Positions 49,106 through 57,967 of a DNA stretch of 64,000 bases are shown piece after piece (positions within the stretch are counted from its first letter, which is position 1; every line of letters starts with the position of its first letter). The stretch spans positions 1-64,000 of the forward strand of contig JADJXF010000019.1 of NCBI GenBank assembly GCA_016715995.1, read 5' to 3'. Below the pieces are notes generated by a model. The model saw nothing but the letters and a program-made list of their open reading frames with translations. It had not been told where the DNA came from and made no database searches. The translations under genes and the position numbers were made by a program. The DNA is from Flavobacteriales bacterium (GTDB lineage: Bacteria > Bacteroidota > Bacteroidia > Flavobacteriales_F > PHOS-HE28).

Positions 49106-50614
49106 CTAGAACTTGATGATGCGCTGGCGCGTGTTTCCCGCATCGATCACATAGAGTCCCGGAGCGCATGCGCTGAGATCAATCGTAGTGCTTCCGGTGC
49201 GCAGATCGCCTTCCCGAACAAGCGAGCCCGTGACAGTATGGATGGAGAAGCGTGCCGTGCTGTTGGAGTTGTTCAGAATGGTCAATGGGCCACTTGTCGG
49301 GTTCGGCCACATCCGCAACTGATGCGTGATGCCGGTCGCCAGACCCGTTACCAGGTCGCAGCCGGTGCTCAGCTGGTCGAAGGCCGCTTGTTGCTCTGCG
49401 TTGAGACCGCCCGGAAGCAGGTTGTTCATCTCCCACGGATCCAGCAGCAGGTCGTAGAAGCGCGGCTGGCCCACGGTCGGATCCATGTATTTGTAGCGCA
49501 CGTTGCGGTACGCGAATCCCCCGCTCTGGCCAAGCATTTCAGTGTAGGCGCAGTCGCGGATGGAAAGGCCCTCTTGGGTGAGCAACGGCACCATGCTGCG
49601 GCTATTCTCGTAGCTGGGCAGCGCGTTACCCGTGAGTTCAACAATGGTGGTGAAGAGGTCGCTCGTGTTCACGAGGGCCGGTTCGCGTTCGCCCATGCGC
49701 GTCACGCCAGGCCCGGCCATCACCATCGGCACGCGCACGCCGCCTTCGTACAGTGTGGCCTTGGCGTGTGTCTCCACATAGGGCAACTGGATCACGTTGG
49801 CATCCGTCCCGTTGTCGCCGAGGAAGATGATGACCGTGTTCGCGAGCGTTTCAGGTGAAAGCGTACTGATGATGCGGCCCAGTTCATAGTCCACGCTCTC
49901 GCACATGGCCAGGTAATACGGCAAGGGGTTGGCGTTGATGCTCGCCTGATCGGTGGGCAATGGTCCCTGCGTGTGCATGAAGAGCGGCGGCCGGTGGAAG
50001 GGCGTGTGCGGCGCGTTGTAGGCGAGCCAGCAGAACCAAGGCTGTTGCTGTTGCCCGATCCAATCGAGCGCCATGTCGGTGAAGGTGGTGGTGATGTAGC
50101 TGGTGTTGGGTGATGTGGTGCCGTTCACCGTGAGGTTCCAGTTGAAGTAGTTCTGCGCGGCTCCTGTCAGGAGGCCCGCGTAGTGCGGAACGCCCATCGC
50201 ATTCGGATAGGCCGGGTCGGGCGCTGTGCCGCCCAGATGCCACTTGCCGATGATGCAGCTTGCGTATCCGGCACCGATGCCGTCCAGATAGCTATGCAGC
50301 GTGATTTCACCCGGCGGCATGAGCGATGCGGTGCCAGCATTGAGCACGCCGGTGTAAAGCCCGTATCGTCCGGTGATGATGGTGCCGCGCGTGGGCGAGC
50401 ACAGTGGGTCGGCCCACACGTTGTCGAAGGTGAGGCCGTCGGCCATGAGCGCCTCCAGGTTCGGCATCACCGCTTTCTGTGGGCCCGGCATGTAGTTGGG
50501 CACGGGATCAACCCCCATGTCATCGGCGATGATGAGCAGGATGTTGGGCGATTGCGCGCGGAGGGCTGCGCAGGCGGCAATAGCGAACAGGATATGCAGG
50601 GACCGCTTCATCAT
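49106..50614 (-). CDS. Secreted sulfatase with T9SS sorting domain
   Basis: Formylglycine-type sulfatase of 502 residues. After a signal peptide (MMKRSLHILFAIAACAALRA) comes the metal-binding ILLIIADDMG and the active-site motif C72-S-P-T-R76 in ADPLCSPTRGTIITGR, where Cys must be converted to formylglycine. Other motifs are YASCIIGKWHLGG and IIFLGDNGTDAN. The C-terminus is a type A sorting domain (MWPNPTSGPLTILN, GLYVIDAG). Substrate unknown; such enzymes remove sulfate from polysaccharides or aryl sulfates. The modifying enzyme is not nearby. GldJ has an FGE-like fold but is not known to be an active FGE. Confidence 0.9.
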   Translation of the reverse strand: MMKRSLHILFAIAACAALRAQSPNILLIIADDMGVDPVPNYMPGPQKAVMPNLEALMADGLTFDNVWADPLCSPTRGTIITGRYGLYTGVLNAGTASLMPPGEITLHSYLDGIGAGYASCIIGKWHLGGTAPDPAYPNAMGVPHYAGLLTGAAQNYFNWNLTVNGTTSPNTSYITTTFTDMALDWIGQQQQPWFCWLAYNAPHTPFHRPPLFMHTQGPLPTDQASINANPLPYYLAMCESVDYELGRIISTLSPETLANTVIIFLGDNGTDANVIQLPYVETHAKATLYEGGVRVPMVMAGPGVTRMGEREPALVNTSDLFTTIVELTGNALPSYENSRSMVPLLTQEGLSIRDCAYTEMLGQSGGFAYRNVRYKYMDPTVGQPRFYDLLLDPWEMNNLLPGGLNAEQQAAFDQLSTGCDLVTGLATGITHQLRMWPNPTSGPLTILNNSNSTARFSIHTVTGSLVREGDLRTGSTTIDLSACAPGLYVIDAGNTRQRIIKF

Positions 50615-50745
50615 GCCAAAGATGCTCGCCGGAGCGAAGGGTTCGATCGCGGGGAGGGAAATCGTCGTTCGCAGGTCAGGGCAGCTACCTTAGCCGCGCA
50701 AGTTGCAGTTCTCCCGGCCGCACCAGTACCGTCCCAGCACAATCC

Positions 50746-52203
50746 CTAACGGTCGATCATCAATCTCCCCGATCGGATGGCACCGGACCGCGTGGTCACA
50801 CGCATCAAGTAGAGGCCACGGCTCAGGCCACCGAGGTCGATCCACCGGTCGAGTGAAAGTGGTCGTTCGAACAGCCGCTTCCCCGAAGCACTGAACAGTT
50901 CGGCATTGATGGCATCGTCGGTACCCAATACCTGAACGCGATCCTGGGCAGGATTGGGTGCCAGTTGAATGCTTGAGGCTGCGCGTGTGAGATCATCTAG
51001 GCCTAACAGGACCTCGGTACCGCAGGGGATGCCGTTCTTCATGAAATACACTAGGCTGGACGAAATGCTGTATCCTGTTGGACTTATTACGGAGGTCCAT
51101 TCGTCATAGGTTCCAAGACCTTCAACGAGGACTGTAGTTCCCATTGGTGGTGGTCCATTGGTATCATATGGCCCCCAGCAGTTCTCTTCAGGACAGTAGG
51201 CCAGCCCCATGTTCAAGAAGGTGCTATAGGTCAACAGGGGCAAGCCACAATAGTCTTCCATTCGAAGTATCGGCTGAGTTCCATAGAAACGGCTGAAGGG
51301 TATGGTGGCGATGACCCCCGTCTTGCTATACGATATGGTGCCGGTTTGAACGTTCTCTGAACTGCTGCCCATGTTGAAGGTGGATGTCTCCACTTCATAG
51401 ATTACGCTCACCGGAGTGTCTTCACGCGACAAGATCCGCACCTTGCGAATGAAGTTGTAGTTCTGCGTAGGCGGCCCGGTGTAGTGGAAAGCGTAGTGGT
51501 GCGTTTGCACCTCGTCCCCTGGCTGATGGTTGTGCAGGAAGGCAGGGGTTATCTGGTACAGTCCCAACGCGGGCTCCGCCTGCCCCAACAATTCCACGGG
51601 CTCCAAAATGAGTGGGAATGAATCGATCCTGAAGAAGCGGGCCAGTCCGACGCTTTCTCCGACATCCACGAATGCGTTGTTCAGGGAGGAATTGATCGGT
51701 TGCTCGTCGAGGTCTTGGTGGAAGGATGGACCAGCGCCTGACATTCTCTGTCATTCCAAGAACATCAGCTGCTACTTCCCCCATGTAGCTGAGCTTGAAT
51801 CGTTGGTACTGGTCTTGGTAGATCAGTGTTTGCGATCCTTGGGCGGTGGAGAAGTGAAGCGCAATAGTATCTCCGAGGACATTGAAGAAACGATGGACAA
51901 GGTCCTGGTCCACTTCGATCCGGTCGCCGATCCATGTGGGTCTGTCCTGTCGGTTGCATTCCGGGTTACCCCACCAACCGCAGTTACTCGGCGTTAAGGT
52001 GTCCTGCGTTGTTTTGAAATTGTGGAAGGTCGTGATGCTTCCATCCACTGTCGTGGAATCGAAGGCTATCTCGTAGGTCAGAGGAAGTCCGGTGGCGATG
52101 CGAAGAGTTTCCGTGATCCCGGCTCGAACGGAGCGAACTGCTGGGCCGCAATGCCAGCAGGCAAGCATGTGCAAGCGATAACAAGGAGGGGCGAATGCTT
52201 CAT
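50746..52203 (-). CDS. Secreted T9SS cargo protein, two frameshifts as sequenced
   Basis: Reading the minus strand from 52203 gives a signal peptide (MKHSPLLVIACTCLPAGIAA) and QQFAPFEPGSRKLFASP, which then runs into a stop. The next frame continues PLTYEIAFDSTTVDGSITTF to about 51740, and a third frame carries the rest (SLNNAFVDVGESVGLARFF, to the end). Breaks are at about 52083-52120 and about 51740. The C-terminus is a type A sorting domain (LAPNPAQDRVQVLG, GLYLMRVTTRSG). The middle has no recognised domain; PFEPG-type starts are common in T9SS cargo. It resembles the protein at 32131-33621 in plan. Either consensus errors or a true pseudogene. Confidence 0.72.
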
Positions 52204-52301
52204 GCAGTTCGGATTGGACTAAAGACATGAGGCAGCAAGTGAACGCTGTCTATCCGAAACAGAACACCCAGAATGGCCTCAACGCTTGCACAAGGTAACG
52301 G

Positions 52302-53519
52302 TCACTCCCACACCCACCTCGGCCACGCCAAATACCATTTCTCCACCGGCTTGCTCAGCGCCGCGATCCCCAGATTGTCACTGGCCTCGGCGATGTCGCG
52401 CAAGGTGCCGTCCTTGTAAAGCAACTCGATGCGGTCCTTGGCCGGATCGTAGGCGTTGTTCACGATGCTGCCCGTGAGCACGAAGCGATCGGCATCTACT
52501 ATGTCGATTCCTAGATGTGTGGCCACGCGGCGCTTGAGTTCGGCGATCCGGTCGCCGCCCCACGGCTCGTCCTGCAAGCGGATGTGCAGGTTATGCCGCG
52601 CGACCAGGTCGGTGGCAAGGCGTGCGAGGACTTTATCCGGGTGATCGCACCACACCTTCACCGCACCCATCACGTCGTGGTCGTCGAGCTTCAGGAAGTC
52701 CGCGAGGACGGACCTGTCCCGGAAAGCATCCTGGTCGTGGTCGGTGCTGAGGAATCGCAGCAGGGCAGGGGAGGCGAAGAGCGCTGTTCCGCGCATGGCG
52801 AGATGCTTCGCACGGTGCAAGGCTTCCACGAGCATCATCTCGCAGGCCACCACGGTCTTGTGCAAATACACCTGCCAGTACATCAGCCGCCGCGCCACCA
52901 GGAATTTCTCGATGCTGTAGATGGCCTTCTCTTCCACCACAAGCTTGTCGTCCACAACCTGCAGCATCTTGATGATGCGCTCGCCGCCGATCACGCCCTC
53001 GCTCACGCCGGTGTAGAAGCTGTCGCGATTCAGGTAGTCGATGCGGTCCACATCGAGCTGGCCGCTCACCAATTGATGCAGGAAGCGTTTGGGATACTGG
53101 TCCCGGAAGATGCGGATGCCGAGGTCCAGCGCGCCGTTGAACTCCGTGTTGAGCGCGTCCATCACCAAGGCGCTCACCGCCTCATGACTGATGCCTTCCA
53201 CCAGGCTGTGCTCCAGCGCATGACTGAAAGGCCCGTGTCCGATGTCGTGAAGAAGGACAGCGATCGCGGCACCTTGCGCTTCTTCATCGGTGATGGGGTG
53301 GCCTTTCCCGCGCAGCGTCGCGATGGCCTCGCCCATCAGGTGCATGGCCCCGAGGGCATGGTGGAAGCGCGTGTGCAGCGCTCCGGGATACACGAGGTGC
53401 CCCAATCCCAATTGCTTGATGTAGCGCAGCCGTTGGAACCAAGAATGATCGATCAGCGCCAGCACCTGCGCATTGGGCACGGTGATGAAGCCGTAGATCG
53501 GGTCGTTCAGGATCTTCAT
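52302..53519 (-). CDS. HD-domain phosphohydrolase
   Basis: Cytoplasmic metal-dependent phosphohydrolase of 405 residues. The HD signature is complete: HTRFHHALGAMHLM (His53/54), LLHDIGHGPFSHALEH (His91-Asp92) and later VDRIDYLNRDSFYTGVSEG, the downstream Asp of dGTPase-like HD proteins. Related proteins act on dNTPs or other nucleotides. In Bacteroidota this family is commonly found next to lpxD; here the two are about 8 kb apart. ATG chosen because MKILNDPIYGFITVP is the family start; the open frame extends much further, but in antisense-like sequence. Confidence 0.9.
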   Translation of the reverse strand: MKILNDPIYGFITVPNAQVLALIDHSWFQRLRYIKQLGLGHLVYPGALHTRFHHALGAMHLMGEAIATLRGKGHPITDEEAQGAAIAVLLHDIGHGPFSHALEHSLVEGISHEAVSALVMDALNTEFNGALDLGIRIFRDQYPKRFLHQLVSGQLDVDRIDYLNRDSFYTGVSEGVIGGERIIKMLQVVDDKLVVEEKAIYSIEKFLVARRLMYWQVYLHKTVVACEMMLVEALHRAKHLAMRGTALFASPALLRFLSTDHDQDAFRDRSVLADFLKLDDHDVMGAVKVWCDHPDKVLARLATDLVARHNLHIRLQDEPWGGDRIAELKRRVATHLGIDIVDADRFVLTGSIVNNAYDPAKDRIELLYKDGTLRDIAEASDNLGIAALSKPVEKWYLAWPRWVWE

Positions 53520-53527
53520 CGTTGCCC

Positions 53528-56032
53528 TCAGCGGACCACGCGCCGCGCGAAGCGCCCTTGCGGGGTCAGGATCTCGATGATGTAGGCGCCGCCCGGCTGC
53601 ATGCTCAGGTCGATCGTGCGCGATGATGCGTTGCCAGCGAAGAGGAGCAGCTCGCGGCCGATGGCATCGAGCACGCGCAAGCGGGTGATGCGTTCCGCGC
53701 CCTGCACGGCGAATCGACCGTCGAGGTCGAGCGCGATCACGCGTGGGCCGCCATCGGGCAGAAGCTCCGCGATGCCCGCGAATGGCGAGAAATAGAGGTC
53801 CACCTCCCAGATGCCGCGACCGTAGGTGGCAGCGCGCAGCTTCCCAGCGGCCATGTTGATCTCTACCTCGCTCGCCACCACGTTCGGCAACCCAACGCCG
53901 TATGGCTCCCAGATGCCTGTGTAGTCGTCGCGGTAGAATACGCCCATGTCCGTGCCGAGGTAAAGGCCGTTCGGAGAGTCTCGCTGCACCACCACGCTGT
54001 TCGCCGCCACATTCGGCAGGCCGGTGCTGCGATTCGTCCACGACAGCCCTCCATTCACGCTCTCGTACACCTTGTGGCCGGCGGTGGTGCCAGAGAAGCT
54101 GATCCAGAGGTGCATCGGGTCCGCATGATGCACGGCGATGGAGGTGGGTGTGAGGTTGGGCAGTCCGGCGCGGATATCCTGCCAGGTCCAGCCCATGTCG
54201 GTGCTGCGCTCCACCAGTCCGCTACGCGCGGCGTAGATCACGCTGCCGTCGTTAGGCGCGATGGCGATGGCACGGACGAATTGCTCCTCGTCCCAGTTGG
54301 TGAGCGGATAGAAATCGTCGCCACGGTTGTCAGAAGCCCAGAGATTCCAGTAACCAGCGATGATGCGGCCGGGCCAGGTGGGATCCATCACGAAGGGCGT
54401 CACCCAAGCGCCGTCCTCGGGGATCTGGTCGCCGATGCCATCCCAGTCCAACCCGCCATTGTCCGAGCGGCGCAGGCCTCCGTTCTGCGAGGTGCTGTAC
54501 ACGATGCCGGGGTCGTACGGGTCCACTGCGGCTTCCATGCCATCCGCGCCGAACACATGCGTCCAAGCGCCGTTGAGGTAGCGGTTGCTGCCGTTGTCCT
54601 GCGCGCCGGCCATGATCAGATCGGGCAGCAGCTCGCTTCCGCCGAGGCGGTAGAATTGCGTGATGTCCAGCCCCGCGCTGAGGTCATCCCAGGTGTCGCC
54701 GGCGTTGTCGCTCACGAAGATCCCGCCATCCGATCCGCAGAACAGCCGGCCGTCCAGGATGTCGAGCGAGTGGATGTCGGCGTGGGTGTAGCCGATGTCG
54801 GAGGGGAAGACCCAGTGCGATTGGATCTCCCAGCTCAGCCCGCCATCGGTGCTCTTCCAGACGTTGATGCCGCCGACGTAAACGATGTCCGGATTCACCG
54901 GGTCCACGGCCAGGGCCATGTCGTACCACGCCTGGCCACCGCTATCATCGCCATCGTCGGCGTAGCAGAACAGGTTCGGCGAATCGGATTGAAGCGTGAA
55001 GCTGATGCCACCGTCGTTGCTGCGGTAGAGGCCGAGGTAGCTGTTGTCGTTGTCATCCGAGCAGAGCGCATAGACGATCAACGGGTCGGCAGGCGTGACG
55101 GCTATCGCCATCCTCCCCACGAGGTTCGGCGCCGGAAGCCCGTTGATGCCGGAGGTCGAGAACGCCTGAAGGCCATTGACGCTCCGGTAGAAACGATTGG
55201 TGGATGCGTAGGCAAGGGTGGTGTCGCCAGGCATGAATTCCACATCGCGGAATGATCCGCTGCTCACCTGCTGCCAGCTGACGCCGCCGTCCAAGGTGCG
55301 CTGCAAGCCATTGCTGGCCGCGCACAGCATGGTCTGCGGGTCGTTCGGATGCATGCGCAGCGCGCGCGTGGTGCGCGATTGGGTGACGTTCCAGTTCAAG
55401 CCGGTGGTCTGCCAGGTGGCGCCGTGATCGGTGCTCTTCAGCACGCCAGCGCTGTACGTATCGGAACCGTCGCCATCTCCCGTGGCAATGAAGAGCGTGC
55501 CTACGGAATCGGGATGCAGCGCGATGCCTGAGACGCCCATCGACGGCAGGTCGGTGAAGAGTGCATTCCACGTTGATCCGTTGTCCGCGCTCCGCCAGAG
55601 CCCGGCGCTCGGCGTGCCCGCATAGATCACCTGCGGATTGAAGGGGTCGAGCGCCACCACGTTCACGCGCCCGTTGCCAGGGTTGTAAGAGGTACTCGTC
55701 CAGGTGCTCGGGCCCATGGGCGTCCATACGGCCTCGTCGCGCTGGCCGCTCTTCATGGCACGCATCGCCCGCACCTCCTCCATGGCCGCGAGGAATACCG
55801 AGGGGTCCGGGCGATCGCCGCTGGGCCAGGTGCGCTGCTCCATGAACCAATACCAGCGGTTGAACTGCTTCCACCCCCGCCCTCGTTGATAGCTGCGCCC
55901 CTGCCATTCCTCATCAAAGGCGGCCTTCACCTCCTGCAAATTGGACTCATCATCCAGCAACAGATCCACCCAGCGCTGTGCGGTGGCGTGGTGGATGCAC
56001 GAGAAGGCGAGCAGTAAACTGAATAGGCGCAT
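53528..56032 (-). CDS. Secreted BNR/sortilin-like repeat protein, T9SS cargo
   Basis: The 834 residues begin with a signal peptide (MRLFSLLLAFSCIHHATAQ). They then contain a series of BNR/VPS10-type beta-propeller repeats with the S-x-D-x-G-x-T-W signature: SADNGSTWNALF, STDHGATWQTTG, STDGGLSWEIQS, SDNAGDTWDDLS, STDMGWTWQDIR. The C-terminus (LRVLDAIGRELLLFAG, GGAYIIEILTPQGRF) looks like a degenerate type A sorting domain. Similar proteins bind or cleave glycans, but no active-site residues are evident. Intact. It ends 8 bases before the HD gene start on the same strand. Confidence 0.87.
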   Translation of the reverse strand: MRLFSLLLAFSCIHHATAQRWVDLLLDDESNLQEVKAAFDEEWQGRSYQRGRGWKQFNRWYWFMEQRTWPSGDRPDPSVFLAAMEEVRAMRAMKSGQRDEAVWTPMGPSTWTSTSYNPGNGRVNVVALDPFNPQVIYAGTPSAGLWRSADNGSTWNALFTDLPSMGVSGIALHPDSVGTLFIATGDGDGSDTYSAGVLKSTDHGATWQTTGLNWNVTQSRTTRALRMHPNDPQTMLCAASNGLQRTLDGGVSWQQVSSGSFRDVEFMPGDTTLAYASTNRFYRSVNGLQAFSTSGINGLPAPNLVGRMAIAVTPADPLIVYALCSDDNDNSYLGLYRSNDGGISFTLQSDSPNLFCYADDGDDSGGQAWYDMALAVDPVNPDIVYVGGINVWKSTDGGLSWEIQSHWVFPSDIGYTHADIHSLDILDGRLFCGSDGGIFVSDNAGDTWDDLSAGLDITQFYRLGGSELLPDLIMAGAQDNGSNRYLNGAWTHVFGADGMEAAVDPYDPGIVYSTSQNGGLRRSDNGGLDWDGIGDQIPEDGAWVTPFVMDPTWPGRIIAGYWNLWASDNRGDDFYPLTNWDEEQFVRAIAIAPNDGSVIYAARSGLVERSTDMGWTWQDIRAGLPNLTPTSIAVHHADPMHLWISFSGTTAGHKVYESVNGGLSWTNRSTGLPNVAANSVVVQRDSPNGLYLGTDMGVFYRDDYTGIWEPYGVGLPNVVASEVEINMAAGKLRAATYGRGIWEVDLYFSPFAGIAELLPDGGPRVIALDLDGRFAVQGAERITRLRVLDAIGRELLLFAGNASSRTIDLSMQPGGAYIIEILTPQGRFARRVVR

Positions 56033-56108
56033 CAGTAGTCAGGCTAGGTTTGCGAATGTAGTCCCCGCCCATCACAGGTGCGGACCGTTGAGTGATCCAT
56101 CTGAGCCC

Positions 56109-56801
56109 ATGGCTGACGAAGGCACGACCCCATCATCGGCGCCCGTGCGCACCGGCGATGGCTCGTTCACGCTTACTTGGGGCGATGAGCATTACCACAG
56201 CCTGCATGGCGCCGTGCAGGAGAGCACGCATGTGTTCATCAGGGCTGGGATAGAGTCCGTCGGCAAGACCCATGTGGATGTGCTTGAGATTGGCCTGGGT
56301 ACTGGACTGAACCTCCTGCTCACATGGATAAGATGCTTGGAAGGCAAGCTCACCGCGAGCTATCATGCGCTGGAACCCTATCCGTTGGGCGCGGAGCAGC
56401 TTTGTGCGTTGCGCCACGCAGAGGACCTTGCCTGGCCCGGGTTGCACGAGCCCTTCATCGCGCTGATGACTGGACCGCGCAGCAACTGGCAGGAAGCCCA
56501 TGGCGGCCTGCGCTTCAAGGTGAGCGGACAAGATGTGCGGGCCTTCGATGAGCACGCTTGCTGCGATGTGATCTACTTCGATGCCTTCGCGCCGCGCTTC
56601 CAGCCCGAGTTGTGGACGCAGGAGGTATTCGAGCGCATGCATCACGCGTTGCGGCCCGGTGGTCTCCTCGTGACCTATTGCGCGAAGGGCGATGTGCGGC
56701 GCGCGATGATCGCGGCGGGCTTCACTGTCGAGCGGCTGCCGGGGCCTCCCGGGGAAAAGGGAGATGCTGCGGGCGACGAAGCCTTTCGGATGAATCGGTA
56801 G
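56109..56801 (+). CDS. mnmD: tRNA (5-methylaminomethyl-2-thiouridine) methyltransferase MnmD
   Basis: Stand-alone version of the MnmC N-terminal domain: methylates the wobble-base nm5s2U intermediate using SAM. The 230 residues have the SAM-binding VDVLEIGLGTGLNLLLTW, LEPYPLGAEQL, and the catalytic region IYFDAFAPRFQPELWTQEVF, HHALRPGGLLVTYCAKGDVR, then GFTVERLPGPPGEK. The FAD-dependent C-terminal MnmC half is missing, as usual in Bacteroidota. The chosen ATG begins MADEGTTPSS; the frame is open upstream without homology. It converges on pyrE with 11 bases between them. Confidence 0.9.
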   Translation: MADEGTTPSSAPVRTGDGSFTLTWGDEHYHSLHGAVQESTHVFIRAGIESVGKTHVDVLEIGLGTGLNLLLTWIRCLEGKLTASYHALEPYPLGAEQLCALRHAEDLAWPGLHEPFIALMTGPRSNWQEAHGGLRFKVSGQDVRAFDEHACCDVIYFDAFAPRFQPELWTQEVFERMHHALRPGGLLVTYCAKGDVRRAMIAAGFTVERLPGPPGEKGDAAGDEAFRMNR

Positions 56802-56812
56802 GGCTCAGGCGA

Positions 56813-57466
56813 TCACGCCTTCACCGTGCCGCCCCAATTCGCGGGATCTTTGCGCCATTCGTTCAGCGGCAGCAGGTCCTTCTCGGTGATGTACTCATCG
56901 CGCAGCGCCTGGTCCACCAGCACGCTGTAGTTCGTGAGGGAATGCAAATGGACCTTGGCCTTCGCGAACGCCTTTGCGGCCTCGTCGAAGCCGTAGGTGA
57001 AGATGCTCACCATCCCCTTCACATCGCAGCCTTCCTCGCGCAGGGCTTGCACAGCGTTGAGGCTGCTCTGTCCCGTGCTCACCAAATCCTCCACCACCAC
57101 CACGCTACGGCCCACGGTGAGGTCGCCTTCCACCTGGTTCTTCATGCCATGGTCCTTCACGCCGCTGCGCACATAGATGAAGGGCAGGCCCAGGTCGTGC
57201 GCCACCAGCGCGCCATGCGCGATGCCGCCCGTGGCCACCCCGGCGATCATGTCCGGTCGGCCGAACTCGCTGTTGATGATGTGCACGAACTGCTGGCGGA
57301 TGAATGTCCGAACGGCGGGATGAGAGAGTGTCTTGCGGTTGTCGCAGTAGATCGGGCTCTTCCAACCGCTGGCCCAAGTGAAGGGCTTCTTCGGGCTAAG
57401 TTTGACGGCCTTGATCTGCAGCAGGAACTCGGCCACCTTGAGTGCGGGATCGAGCGGTGATGCCAT
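56813..57466 (-). CDS. pyrE: Orotate phosphoribosyltransferase
   Basis: Fifth step of UMP synthesis, joining orotate and PRPP. The 217 residues carry FTWASGWKSPIYCDNRKTL, SHPAVRTFIRQQF, GVATGGIAHGALVAHDLGLP, FIYVRSGVKDHGMKNQVEG and the PRPP-binding VVVVEDLVSTGQSSLNAV. ATG chosen because MASPLDPALKVAEFLLQI is the natural start. The start codon overlaps the possible start of the divergent Nudix gene (57465), so one or both starts, or the promoters, must lie inside coding sequence. Confidence 0.94.
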   Translation of the reverse strand: MASPLDPALKVAEFLLQIKAVKLSPKKPFTWASGWKSPIYCDNRKTLSHPAVRTFIRQQFVHIINSEFGRPDMIAGVATGGIAHGALVAHDLGLPFIYVRSGVKDHGMKNQVEGDLTVGRSVVVVEDLVSTGQSSLNAVQALREEGCDVKGMVSIFTYGFDEAAKAFAKAKVHLHSLTNYSVLVDQALRDEYITEKDLLPLNEWRKDPANWGGTVKA

Positions 57467-57959
57467 GCGGCGAAAGTACACGGTTTGGATGGAGGGGCAG
57501 GCGCGCATCATGCATGAAGGCGCCGAGTGGGAGGCATTCCGAGCAGACTACAAGTTCGTGCTTGCCGCTGGCGGCGCCGTTACCGATGAGCGCGGCCGCT
57601 TGCTCGTGATCAAGCGTTGGGGCAAATGGGATCTGCCCAAAGGCAAGGTGGATGAAGGAGAGGAGATCGAGGCCGCTGCGCTGCGCGAAGTGAACGAGGA
57701 GTGCGGATTGAGAACGCTCCGCATCACAGAGCCCATGCCTTCAACCTGGCACACATACGCGCGGAAAGGCAGGGCGCACCTAAAGTGCACCCACTGGTTC
57801 TTCATGCGCGGCTCCTCCGCAGAGCCGCTTGTTCCGCAGCACGAAGAAGACATCGAGGAAGTGAAGTGGGTGGAACGCGCGGAGGTGGAGGCCATCGCGC
57901 GGGCGAGTTATCCTTCGCTGCGGGTGGTGTTCGACGCGTGGCTGGCGATGGAGGCCTGA
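57465..57959 (+). CDS. Nudix hydrolase
   Basis: The Nudix box is clear: GKWDLPKGKVDEGEEIEAAA, then LREVNEECGL, with the preceding VLAAGGAVTDERGRLLVIKR strand. It probably cleaves a nucleoside diphosphate linked to another moiety; the substrate is not readable. The start is uncertain. An ATG at 57465 gives KYTVWMEGQARIMHEG, which resembles family N-termini; later ATGs at 57489 and 57510 are possible. Length is 144-164 residues depending on start. The Nudix and pyrE pair is common in Bacteroidota, usually near coaD as here. Confidence 0.88.
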   Translation: MRRKYTVWMEGQARIMHEGAEWEAFRADYKFVLAAGGAVTDERGRLLVIKRWGKWDLPKGKVDEGEEIEAAALREVNEECGLRTLRITEPMPSTWHTYARKGRAHLKCTHWFFMRGSSAEPLVPQHEEDIEEVKWVERAEVEAIARASYPSLRVVFDAWLAMEA

Positions 57960-57967
57960 GCCGATCG

